A stretch of DNA of 33,721 nt from Nitrososphaeria archaeon (GTDB lineage: Archaea > Thermoproteota > Nitrososphaeria > Geothermarchaeales > JDFR-13): contig JALTTZ010000030.1 in the NCBI GenBank assembly GCA_027047855.1, positions 389-34,109 on the forward strand. Direction: 5' to 3'. How positions within the stretch are numbered: the stretch's first letter is position 1; each line of letters starts with the position of its first letter. The notes below the pieces were generated by a model that was not told the origin of the DNA, did no database searches, and saw nothing but the letters and a program-made list of their open reading frames with translations. This document shows positions 7,604 to 16,741 of this stretch, in pieces. The translations under genes were made by a program, and so were the position numbers.

Positions 7604-8953
7604 ATGCCGAGTCTGAATGAGATTTTGAGTATGGCTAGAGAAGCGGGTGTTAATAAACTTAGGCTCTTATACATTGATCTGGATAACGTTATAAGGGGTC
7701 ATGAAGCGATAGTCGATGCAGAGAAGTTGGAGGATGAGCTCCTCTCGGGTATGACTTATGCAGCCATTATGCAGTCGGGTTTCACATTGTTTGATACAGT
7801 GACCCCGGGTACAAAATTTGGGGCTCAAGGGGAAGTTAGGCTGGTGCCGGATTTAGATACTTTCCGTATTCTCCCATACAGTAGGAATACAGCGCAAGTT
7901 ATTGGAGACTTTTATACCCCTGACATGAAGCCGTTTGAGGTTGATCCTCGGCCATTACTTAAGAAAATGCTTGAAGAGATTGACTATGAGATCTGGATTG
8001 GTGTGGAGCCCGAGTTATACTTCTTCAAGGCAGATACACTACCCAAACTTGAACCTCTAGATAGACACCTCTGCTTCTCCACGCTTGGAATGAATATGGC
8101 TGAGTATGTTGTTAATGAGATAATGTCATATGCCAAAGAGATGGGTATAGATCTTCACCATTATTACCCTGAATATGGTAAAGGTCAGCATGAATTTTCC
8201 CTAAAGCCTTACCACCCGGTCAAAGCTGGTGATGCGTTAATCATGTTTAGGGAGTTGGTTAGGGCGGTCAGTAGAAAATATAATCTAATTGCTTCATTTA
8301 TGCCCAAACCAGCTACAAATATTCCTGGGAGTGGCATGCATATACATATTAGTCTGTGGAAGGATGGAGTTAATGTGTTCTATGATGAGAAGGATAAGTA
8401 TCTGTTGAGTGATACTGCATACTATTTCATAGGTGGCTTGCTCCACCATCTTGAACCCTTGATGGCTATAACAGCTGCAAGCGTTAATTCATATAAACGG
8501 TTGATACCGCATAATTGGGCATCTGCATTCAAGTGTTGGGGGCCGCAAAATAGGGAGGCCGCCGTAAGGATCCCCTTACCTGATAATAGAAATCCAAGTA
8601 AGTCATTTAATCTTGAGTTGAAATTTGTGGATGCTACTGCCCAACCATATTTGATGATAGGCAGTATTATAGCGGCCGGGTTAGATGGAATCAGGAGAAA
8701 ACTGGATCCAAGTGAACCATGTCTAGAAGACCCCTTCACATATTCTGAGGATGAGAGGAAAGCTAAGGGCTGGACTAGGTATCCAGAATTCCTGATAGAC
8801 GCCGTTAGGGCATTGGAGAATGATCAGTTTTTCAGGAAGGTCTGGGGAGATGTCTTGATAGATGAATACATAAAGATTAAGAAATATCACTGGTACTTGT
8901 ATCATAGTGAGGTCACCGAGTTTGAGAGGCGGTATCTACTGGAGGCTTATTGA
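7604..8953 (+). CDS. glutamine synthetase-like (GlnA paralogue; possible gamma-glutamyl-amine ligase)
   Basis: GVEPELYFF, EYGKGQHEFSL, PGSGMHIHISLW, NSYKRLIPHNWAS, PQNREAAVRIP, LELKFVDATAQPYL; GS catalytic-domain motifs largely retained. SD-like gggttgggagg before ATG. Confidence 0.85.
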   Translation: MPSLNEILSMAREAGVNKLRLLYIDLDNVIRGHEAIVDAEKLEDELLSGMTYAAIMQSGFTLFDTVTPGTKFGAQGEVRLVPDLDTFRILPYSRNTAQVIGDFYTPDMKPFEVDPRPLLKKMLEEIDYEIWIGVEPELYFFKADTLPKLEPLDRHLCFSTLGMNMAEYVVNEIMSYAKEMGIDLHHYYPEYGKGQHEFSLKPYHPVKAGDALIMFRELVRAVSRKYNLIASFMPKPATNIPGSGMHIHISLWKDGVNVFYDEKDKYLLSDTAYYFIGGLLHHLEPLMAITAASVNSYKRLIPHNWASAFKCWGPQNREAAVRIPLPDNRNPSKSFNLELKFVDATAQPYLMIGSIIAAGLDGIRRKLDPSEPCLEDPFTYSEDERKAKGWTRYPEFLIDAVRALENDQFFRKVWGDVLIDEYIKIKKYHWYLYHSEVTEFERRYLLEAY

Positions 8954-9855
8954 ATATGGTGGGAATATCTCTAGTCTTACTTAAGAGGACTCGGGAGATC
9001 CATAAATACTACAAGGACATGCCGTCACAGAGATCGGAGAGCTGTGGCCCTTATTCCCTAGCGCCAATATTGCTTGCATATGGATTTAAGACACATAACG
9101 GATATGAAATTGATGAGGACTACTTATCTATGTTAGCTCGCACCAGGCTTATGAAATATGAAGCCGAGGAACGTGAAAGGGTTTTGAGGGCTGTGGAGGA
9201 GGGTAAATTATCGCTTGGGGAGGCCCAACAAAAATATCACAAGATTCTCTATAAATATGAGTTGCCATACACCGATAAGGAAGTGGAGAGTGGGACGTCG
9301 GTGCAAGGCCTTATACATGCAGTTAAGGAGGTGTGCCAAGGAAAGCTAAAAACTATACCTATAGCATCTAGAAAAGGAAGAAGAATATTTTTTAGTAAGA
9401 GGAGATTTAGTAGGCTAGTTAGAACCTTAATTAATTTGGCTCGGGATACTGACTTCCAGATAATACTTAATCTGAGAACAACGCATTTAATTGATCCAAC
9501 TTCTCCCGAATATGGGTTTATGCCTCTGTTGCTCAGTTGGGCGGAACCTGAGAGTTTTAGATTATGGAATTGGGCGGTTGGACACTTCACCGGAGTAGCC
9601 GGGTTCCTTATATTTATGGATGGAGGTAAACGTGCTATTTACTTTATATTAAGGGATACTTATAAGCACTATGGTTTCAACGGTTATCATTTGCAACCTA
9701 TGGAGCATGTGAGGAGGGCTTTGATTAGGGGGGATGGTAGGGAAGGCGGTATCCTATTGATAGTTCCAGAGGAGAATTACGAGAAAGTTCGTAATGCAAT
9801 AGAGTCTATTGATGGGCTGGTGATTAGCGATTGGGATAATGGCTCCCTATTCTAG
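8950..9855 (+). CDS. C39-like papain-fold cysteine hydrolase
   Basis: QRSESCGPYSLAPILLAYGF (Q + nucleophile Cys), WAVGHFTGVAGF (His), FILRDTYKHYGFNG (Asp). Start TTG 8950 overlapping the GS-like stop, or ATG 8956. Confidence 0.65.
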   Translation: MNMVGISLVLLKRTREIHKYYKDMPSQRSESCGPYSLAPILLAYGFKTHNGYEIDEDYLSMLARTRLMKYEAEERERVLRAVEEGKLSLGEAQQKYHKILYKYELPYTDKEVESGTSVQGLIHAVKEVCQGKLKTIPIASRKGRRIFFSKRRFSRLVRTLINLARDTDFQIILNLRTTHLIDPTSPEYGFMPLLLSWAEPESFRLWNWAVGHFTGVAGFLIFMDGGKRAIYFILRDTYKHYGFNGYHLQPMEHVRRALIRGDGREGGILLIVPEENYEKVRNAIESIDGLVISDWDNGSLF

Positions 9856-9884
9856 AGGAAGTGGATGGAGGCAAGGTATTAAAT

Positions 9885-9900
9885 TTAATTACCTAATTAA
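9885..9900. promoter_or_regulatory. AT-rich palindrome in the aminotransferase promoter
   Basis: TTAATTA-CC-TAATTAA, about 22 bp before ATG 9922. Confidence 0.25.
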
Positions 9901-9921
9901 CCAATATTTTCACTTTTAGGC

Positions 9922-11268
9922 ATGAGCGGAGATTTTCCAGATCTATTCTCTCTTCTTGAGCGAGAAAGGAAAGTAACTGGTTCTACAGTGTATATACGTT
10001 TCTATCCAATGATTATCAAGAGGATGGAGGGAGTCTATGTCTGGGATGTTAAGGATAGGCGTTATCTAGATTTTAATGCCTCGTGGGCGGTGGCTAACGT
10101 TGGGCATTCTCATCCGAGGGTAATAGAAAAGGTTTCCGATCAGCTCAAGAAATTCATTTCCGCTTCTTATACAACATTTCCATATGTTGAGGCCATCGAG
10201 TATGTTGAGAGGATACGGGGGGTTTCGAGTGTGTCGGAAGGTAAAAAGGCTGTGTTCGGGCATTCTGGGTCTGATATTAATGATGGAGTCTATAAGTTGC
10301 TTTTGCTGGTTACTGGGAGGGAAAGAATGGTTTCATTTATAGGGGCTTATCATGGGCAGACGCTTGGCTCTTACTCAGTCTCTGGGCATAAGGCTCAAGC
10401 TATGCTGTCTCCATATAAGGAGGTAATTAAAGTTCCATATCCATATTGTTATCGGTGTCTCTGGGGACTTAGATATCCGGGATGTAACTTGAAGTGTGTT
10501 AAGTATATTGAATATTTGTTAGACACTGTTTATCCTGGCGACACATTCGCCGGGGTCTTTGTAGAGCCGGTACAGAGTGACGGTGGTGATGTTGTTCCCC
10601 CTCCAGATTTCCATAGAAAACTTTTCCAAGTTATCAAGAAATATGATTTGGCCTATGTGATGGATGAAGTTAAGGTTGGATTCGGTAGAACTGGGAAGTT
10701 CTTTGCATCAGATACTTTTGGGGTAAAGCCAGATATAATAACGATGGGTAAACCGATGGCTTCGGGATTCCCATTAAGTATGGCGTTAATGCGTGAAGAT
10801 ATAGCTGACAAGTATGAAGGGACTCATTTGTTTACATTATCCCCTAATCCAGTCAGTATAGCAGCAGCCCATGCAACACTCGATGTTATTTTGGATAATG
10901 ACTTAGCAGATAATGCAGCTTCAATGGGAGATTATCTGCTTAGATCCCTGAAAGAAGTTATGGCTAATCATGATTTAATTGGTGATGTTCGAGGAAAGGG
11001 CCTTATATTAGGAATTGAGTTGGTTATGGACAGGGAATCGAAGGCCCCAGCCTCAGCTGAGACTGCTAAGGCGGTGTATAGAATGTGGGAACTGGGTTTA
11101 TTAACTGCCTATACCGGGATGCATTCAAATGTCATTGAGTTAACCCCTCCCCTTATAATTAATAGAGAGCATGTGGATGAAGCAGTTAATCTGATAGATA
11201 AAGCGATTGATGATGTCGAACATGGTCGGGTACCAGATGAGAAGGTGAGAATGTTCGCGGGATGGTAG
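9922..11268 (+). CDS. class-III PLP-dependent aminotransferase
   Basis: VMDEVKVGFGRTGKFFASDTFGVKPDIITMGKPMASGFPLS (PLP-Lys context), THLFTLSPNPVS, VRGKGLILGIELV. Confidence 0.92.
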   Translation: MSGDFPDLFSLLERERKVTGSTVYIRFYPMIIKRMEGVYVWDVKDRRYLDFNASWAVANVGHSHPRVIEKVSDQLKKFISASYTTFPYVEAIEYVERIRGVSSVSEGKKAVFGHSGSDINDGVYKLLLLVTGRERMVSFIGAYHGQTLGSYSVSGHKAQAMLSPYKEVIKVPYPYCYRCLWGLRYPGCNLKCVKYIEYLLDTVYPGDTFAGVFVEPVQSDGGDVVPPPDFHRKLFQVIKKYDLAYVMDEVKVGFGRTGKFFASDTFGVKPDIITMGKPMASGFPLSMALMREDIADKYEGTHLFTLSPNPVSIAAAHATLDVILDNDLADNAASMGDYLLRSLKEVMANHDLIGDVRGKGLILGIELVMDRESKAPASAETAKAVYRMWELGLLTAYTGMHSNVIELTPPLIINREHVDEAVNLIDKAIDDVEHGRVPDEKVRMFAGW

Positions 11269-11411
11269 GTTCTCTTTTAATGCGGCTTCTCCTGAACATG
11301 TTCCAAGATCTTAGTCCTTTATTTACAAATTTGACATAAATTTAGGAAAATATTTATTTTCGTTATCCGAAATCTTATTATTGTTAAGTCAACTTCTCGT
11401 TTGGTGATTAT

Positions 11412-13052
11412 ATGGGCGAGGAGGAGGTTGTTTTCGTTAGGAGGGCCTCTGGACTTATCAAGGAAATCGGTCCTTGGACTGTTATGACTATAGGATTAGC
11501 GTACGTGATTGCCGACGGAATATATAACCTAACGGAGTGGCAGCTGTATGAGACGCCGGGTGCTAATTATCCCCTCTCATTGATCCTAGGCTTCGTGATG
11601 CTGGCGTTTGCAGCTTTCTCAGTAGTATTCCTAACGATAGCGATGCCGCGAACAGCCTCTGATTATGTGGCTATATCTAGGGTGTTACATCCGCTTCTTG
11701 GATATATAGAGGCTATCCTTTCATGGGGTTGTCATGTCTGGATCGTCGGTGCACTAGCCTATTTCCAGGGATGGTACTGGGGGAGCTTCCTCATCCAAGC
11801 TGGCTACGCACTTCACAATCAAGCATGGGTCTCTCTTGGAGAGTGGATGTCTAGCTCTGTAGAGGTTGGAATAGGCCTAGGAATCCTTATCATAGTGATA
11901 TTCACTATAACTAATCTGCTTGGTATTAGGGTGTTTAAATACTTGGTTAACTTCCTGGTGGCTGTAGCTATAATTGGTGGAGTAGTAACCATCGGAGTTG
12001 GGCTATGGGGACTATTGATGGGCCCGGGAGCGGTCAAAAATCTATGGGACGCCACCTACGGAGCGGGGGCATATGATGAGATAGTGCGTGTCGCTACGCA
12101 AAATGGATGGGCCGACTATATTGCTGGAGCTACTGGAAGTGCAGATGTTTGGGGTTGGCCTGGTGGTTGGAGTTGGAGTGCAACTCTGGCAGCCGTGGTT
12201 GCTGCTGCATATGCTTTCTGGGGAATGGAGTTCTCTAACTACTTGGCGGGAGAGGTATCTAGACCCAAGAAATCCTTCTTATATGGTGTAACTGGTGCAA
12301 TGATATTCATATTGATATACTACCTCTTAATTGCAGTGCCGACTCTCTTCGTATTCGGAAAATTCAATTCATTCTATAACTATGTAATGTATGGCGGTCA
12401 TGGAGCCGACCAATTGTCTATTAACCCTGTGCAGACTCCTACACTTGCAGTAATGCTGGCTTCTCTAGTCGGTGGAGTTGCACCGTGGGCAGCAGTTATA
12501 ATTACTTTTACCGTCGCAATATGGGTATTGAACGGCCTCCCTGTATACATGATAATTCCTTCAAGGATCACATTTGCATTAGCATTCGATAGATTCGCAC
12601 CCAAGTTCCTAGCAGACGTAAATAGGAGATTCAGCACTCCACACTGGTCTATATTACTGACCGCAGTAGCATCAGCACTTCTTGTATTCCTAGCTGCAGT
12701 TAATCCATGGATATATGCTATCAGTGTGGTCACCATGGTTATTGTTAGGTGGTTATTAGCTTCATGGGCTGCTATGCTACTGCCATACTTCAGGCCTAGG
12801 GCGTTCGAGAGCGGCTTCACAGGTAAAATAGGTGGAATACCCATAGTGACTATAGTCGGTTTTATAGGCGGTGTGGCAATGACTTGGTTATTAACCACTG
12901 CCATCGGTGAGGTTGCCAGCGATCCGATATCCTTCTGGTGGTTCGTTGGTTGGATTGTGTTCGCAATGCTTGCATTCATAGGTTACGCTGCATACAACAA
13001 GTCCAAGGGTGTTGATGTGGAGAAGATATTTAAGGAGGTTCCGCCTGCATAG
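11412..13052 (+). CDS. APC-superfamily amino acid/polyamine permease
   Basis: 546-aa, about 12 hydrophobic TM segments; GPWTVMTIGLAYVIADGI near the N-terminus and AFWGMEFSNYLAGEVSRPKKSFLYGVTGAM, an APC-type signature. Confidence 0.88.
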   Translation: MGEEEVVFVRRASGLIKEIGPWTVMTIGLAYVIADGIYNLTEWQLYETPGANYPLSLILGFVMLAFAAFSVVFLTIAMPRTASDYVAISRVLHPLLGYIEAILSWGCHVWIVGALAYFQGWYWGSFLIQAGYALHNQAWVSLGEWMSSSVEVGIGLGILIIVIFTITNLLGIRVFKYLVNFLVAVAIIGGVVTIGVGLWGLLMGPGAVKNLWDATYGAGAYDEIVRVATQNGWADYIAGATGSADVWGWPGGWSWSATLAAVVAAAYAFWGMEFSNYLAGEVSRPKKSFLYGVTGAMIFILIYYLLIAVPTLFVFGKFNSFYNYVMYGGHGADQLSINPVQTPTLAVMLASLVGGVAPWAAVIITFTVAIWVLNGLPVYMIIPSRITFALAFDRFAPKFLADVNRRFSTPHWSILLTAVASALLVFLAAVNPWIYAISVVTMVIVRWLLASWAAMLLPYFRPRAFESGFTGKIGGIPIVTIVGFIGGVAMTWLLTTAIGEVASDPISFWWFVGWIVFAMLAFIGYAAYNKSKGVDVEKIFKEVPPA

Positions 13053-13067
13053 CAGAGTGTAGGGAAG

Positions 13068-14012
13068 ATGGATACATTAAGATTGATGTACGTCGCTGAT
13101 GCTCATGGAAATGAGCTCATTATCAGAAAAGCTGTGGGAGCTTGCAGAGAACATAAAGTAGATGTACTTATCATAGGCGGCGATTTAACAGGAAAAGTCA
13201 TAGTGCCCATAATTGACAAAGGAGATAAGTATGAGGCTTCATTCCGCGGAAACAAGTTTACGGCTAAATCCAAGGAGGACTTAGAAAGGGTCATGAATGA
13301 GATTAGGTTTAGGGCTGCTTATCCAGTGGTACTCTCGCAAGATGAGGTTCAGGAAATTAAGGAGGACCCAGCTAAGTTGGATAGGCTGTTTAAGGATGTA
13401 ACTATAGAGGAAACTAGACACTTAATCGGTGTTTTGGAGGAAATTGTCGGGGATATAGTTACTATAATGACCCCAGGAAACGATGATATATTTGAGATTG
13501 ACGATGTTCTCAAACAGTCCAATAAAATTATTTATCCATTGGAGAGGGTCGTTGAGCTTCCATTGGGCTATCAAGTAATTAGCATGGATTATACGACGGA
13601 AACCCCTTGGAACACGCCTAGAGAGGTTAGTGACTCGAAGCTTTGGAAGAAGCTTGAGAAAGAGGCTAATAGAGTATCTGTCGCATGGAATAAGGTGATA
13701 TGTAATTTCCATGAGCCGCCATATGGAACAACTATAGATTTGGCTCCAAAGCTCGATGAAAATCTGCAGCCGGTCTATAAACTAGGTGAATTGGAGACTC
13801 AGCATGTTGGAAGTAAATCGGTATATAAGTTCATGGAGAAATATCAGCCATTATTGGGTCTTCATGGCCATATCCATGAATCGCCTGGATATGATCGGAT
13901 TAAGAGGACGCTTGTCTTCAATCCAGGGTCTGAATATCAGTACGGAGAGTTGAAGGCATTGATCATTGATCTTGATAGAGATGGCATATCTAATTGGTTT
14001 AAGATAGGTTAA
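13068..14012 (+). CDS. calcineurin-like metallophosphoesterase
   Basis: YVADAHGNE, IIGGDLTGK, TPGNDD, NFHEPPYG, GLHGHIHE, NPGSEYQYG. Starts 15 nt after the permease stop. Confidence 0.88.
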   Translation: MDTLRLMYVADAHGNELIIRKAVGACREHKVDVLIIGGDLTGKVIVPIIDKGDKYEASFRGNKFTAKSKEDLERVMNEIRFRAAYPVVLSQDEVQEIKEDPAKLDRLFKDVTIEETRHLIGVLEEIVGDIVTIMTPGNDDIFEIDDVLKQSNKIIYPLERVVELPLGYQVISMDYTTETPWNTPREVSDSKLWKKLEKEANRVSVAWNKVICNFHEPPYGTTIDLAPKLDENLQPVYKLGELETQHVGSKSVYKFMEKYQPLLGLHGHIHESPGYDRIKRTLVFNPGSEYQYGELKALIIDLDRDGISNWFKIG

Positions 14013-14067
14013 ATCCCCTATTTATCATCTTTCTTCCATCTTTCTTTTTCGACCAAGGTGATAATAA

Positions 14068-15456
14068 TTGAAAATTGATTTGAAAACACTGCATTTTGAT
14101 AATGCACCTAAGATCATTACTGATGTACCTGGTCCTAAATCTAGACAGATTTTAGGTCTCCAGAGAAGCTATGAGGGATCTGCCGTCACCTACTCTAGGG
14201 GTATCCCCGTCGCTATTGAGGAGGCTAAGGGGGCTACTCTGAGAGATGTTGATGGAAATGTGTATATAGATTTCTTTGGTGGCGCCGCTGTAGTATCTGC
14301 TGGGCATTCGAATCCATATATTCTAGAGGCTATTAGAAAGCAGGAAGCTAGGCTGATTCACACGCTTGACTTAGCGACCTCGGTAAGAGAGGAATTAGTT
14401 AGGAGGCTTGTTTCCCTTGCTCCAGGTGATTTGAAAGATAATGCTAAGGTTATTTTTGGAGGGCCTACCGGATCGGATGCTGTGGAAGCGGCAGTAAAGT
14501 TAGTTAAATACTATACTAAACGGCATATAATGATTTCGTTCGAGGGTGCTTATCACGGAATGACGGGGACTGCTCTTGCTTTAACTGGAGATACATTTTT
14601 CAAGGAGGCATATATGCCACTGGGTCAGCCTGTCCAATTTGTACCTTATGCTTATTGCTATAGATGTGCCTTCGGCCTTAACTATCCGGGGTGTGGGTTA
14701 GCGTGCTTAAAATATATTGATCATATTCTCGAGGACCCCGCTTCAGGTGTGTGTGACGTCGCTGGGGTTATTGTAGAGCCTATTCAAGGTGAGGGAGGGA
14801 GTATAGTTCCTCCTGAGGAGTTTATTAAAGGATTAAGGGAAGTTGCAGATAAGCATAGTGTCCCCTTGATCATAGATGAGGTTCAGTCTGGGTTAGGTAG
14901 GACCGGCAAACTTTTTGCTTGTGAACTTTATGGGGTTACCCCAGATGTTATGACAATGTCAAAGGCTTTAGGTGGCGGAATCGGGTTTCCTCTTTCAGGC
15001 ATTATGTATAAGAAGGAGATGGATGTATGGAGGCCGGGGGCTCATATTGGGACATTCAGGGGTTTTCTCCCTGCTATGGCTGGTGGATTGGCCTATCTCG
15101 AGTTCTTGGAGGAAAATAATATTCTTGAACATGTGTCTAATCTTGGGAAATACATGTTAAAACGTCTAGGTGAGATTGAGGATCAGAGTCGACTTGTGGG
15201 GGAAGTGAGGGGCCGCGGACTTATGTTGGGTGTGGAATTGGTTAAGGATAGGCGAAGTAGGGAGCCGGCGCCAGATTTGGCGAAGGAGCTCAGAAAAGAG
15301 TGTGTAAAACGGGGGCTTATTATAGAGATTGGTGGGCATTTCCATAATGTGGCTAGGTTTTTACCACCATTGGTATTGACTGTGGATTTGGCTGAGAAAG
15401 GTCTTAGTATTTTTAAGGAAGCTCTAAGAACTGTAGAGAAAAGATATTTTGATTAG
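14068..15456 (+). CDS. class-III PLP-dependent aminotransferase (second copy)
   Basis: LIIDEVQSGLGRTGKLFACELYGVTPDVMTMSKALGGGIGFPLS; VRGRGLMLGVELV; TTG start. Confidence 0.92.
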   Translation: MKIDLKTLHFDNAPKIITDVPGPKSRQILGLQRSYEGSAVTYSRGIPVAIEEAKGATLRDVDGNVYIDFFGGAAVVSAGHSNPYILEAIRKQEARLIHTLDLATSVREELVRRLVSLAPGDLKDNAKVIFGGPTGSDAVEAAVKLVKYYTKRHIMISFEGAYHGMTGTALALTGDTFFKEAYMPLGQPVQFVPYAYCYRCAFGLNYPGCGLACLKYIDHILEDPASGVCDVAGVIVEPIQGEGGSIVPPEEFIKGLREVADKHSVPLIIDEVQSGLGRTGKLFACELYGVTPDVMTMSKALGGGIGFPLSGIMYKKEMDVWRPGAHIGTFRGFLPAMAGGLAYLEFLEENNILEHVSNLGKYMLKRLGEIEDQSRLVGEVRGRGLMLGVELVKDRRSREPAPDLAKELRKECVKRGLIIEIGGHFHNVARFLPPLVLTVDLAEKGLSIFKEALRTVEKRYFD

Positions 15457-15465
15457 GGATCCATT

Positions 15466-16488
15466 ATGCCGATTAGAGCATTGTATAGTTACAAGAAGGG
15501 TTTATATATGGATGAATATTCCGTTCCTGAACCGGGTTCCGGGGAGGTGCTTGTTAGACTAAAATACGCTGGTTTATGTGCCTCGGATCTACATTATATG
15601 GATGGTCGGTTTAAATATGGTATAGAACCGATTGTCCCGGGTCATGAGGGAAGTGGTGTAGTGGAGGGTGTAGGAGATGGTGTAAAAAGTGTTTCGGAGG
15701 GTGATAATGTAGTAATAGACTATGTACGGAGTTGCGGTGTTTGTAGATACTGTGTAGCGGGCTATGAAAATCGGTGTGGGGAGGCTTTTTATCATGGATT
15801 TGAGGCCCATGGAACCTTCCAGGAATATATTATAGTTCCATAGAGGAGTGTAGTTAAGGTACCTAGTAATCTTTCATTGGTCGAGGCTTCTATTTTGGGT
15901 TGTGCTGTTGTGACTCCTTATCATGCCATTAGGGAGATTGGTGGTGTGTGGGGTAAGTCTGTGGCTATAGTGGGTCTGGGTGGAGTAGGGCTACATGCTG
16001 TGTTATTATCCAGAGTTTTGGGAGCCAAGTACATTGCAGGATTTGATATTGATGAGAGGAAGGAAGACATTGCATATGATTTTGGTGCGGATCTATTTCT
16101 TAATTTGAGTGATTTGGAGGCTATTAATAGGGTGGTCGGCGATTTAGGAGGTGGATTTGATATAGTTTTTGAGTATGTTGGTTTGCCTGATACCGTTGCC
16201 CTCGCTATTAATCTTGTGGGGAAGGGAGGAGCTATAGTTGTGGGTGGTTTGATAAATCAATCCTTTGAGATTGATTTCTCGGAGATAATGTCGGGTGAGA
16301 AGAGGATTTATGGGTTTGAGGATCATACGCATAGAGATCTAGTAGAACTGGTGGACCTTATCCAGCGAATGGGTATCTCCCTAGATAAATCAATATCCCA
16401 TAGATTTCCATTATCTAGATTGGAAGACGCTGTTAATTTACTTAGAAATAAAAGTGAATTGGTTAAGAGGATAGTTCTCGAGATATAG
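15466..16488 (+). pseudogene. zinc-containing medium-chain alcohol dehydrogenase interrupted by one in-frame TAG (15841-15843)
   Basis: Frame 15466-15843 (GLCASDLHYMDG, GHEGSGVV, CGVCRYCVAGYENRC) continues in the same frame through 15877-16488 (VAIVGLGGVGLHAVLLSRVLGA). The TAG is the only lesion found; all Zn-ligand and Rossmann motifs are intact. Confidence 0.85.
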
Positions 16489-16570
16489 GCGTTTATGCTG
16501 AGAGGGACTACTATACATGGCTTAATAAAAAGGGTGTAAGAAGAAGTCGGCCCTCTACAGAGTTTAACCA

Positions 16571-16696
16571 ATGATTGAAACTAGAGATATGCTTCCTAAA
16601 AGTAGCGCAGATAAAGATTCTAGGAGGGAGTTAGGGAAAGGGAGAAGAAAGTGTTTCCAAAGTATTGAAAAGTTGGAGGGATATTTTAGAGTTTAA
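16571..16696 (+). CDS. possible 41-aa basic peptide or gene remnant
   Basis: ATG...TAA frame MIETRDMLPKSSADKDSRRELGKGRRKCFQSIEKLEGYFRV; no other support. Confidence 0.15.
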   Translation: MIETRDMLPKSSADKDSRRELGKGRRKCFQSIEKLEGYFRV

Positions 16697-16741
16697 TTAA
16701 TTTTCTATCGAAAATATAATAATTAATGTAGGGGTCTTGAG

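Noticed and set aside
11294-11303. GAACATGTTC 10-bp palindrome before the permease gene
   Set aside because: Short, single occurrence noticed; far from the start codon and not distinguishable from chance.
12398-12979. 193-aa minus-strand ORF inside the permease gene
   Set aside because: Antisense to a clear APC permease; composition looks like reverse translation of TM codons.
15841-15843. TAG read as pyrrolysine
   Set aside because: TAG is used as the ordinary terminator of several genes here (e.g. 4199-5560, 11412-13052, 14068-15456) and no pyl genes are visible; kept only as one option to test.
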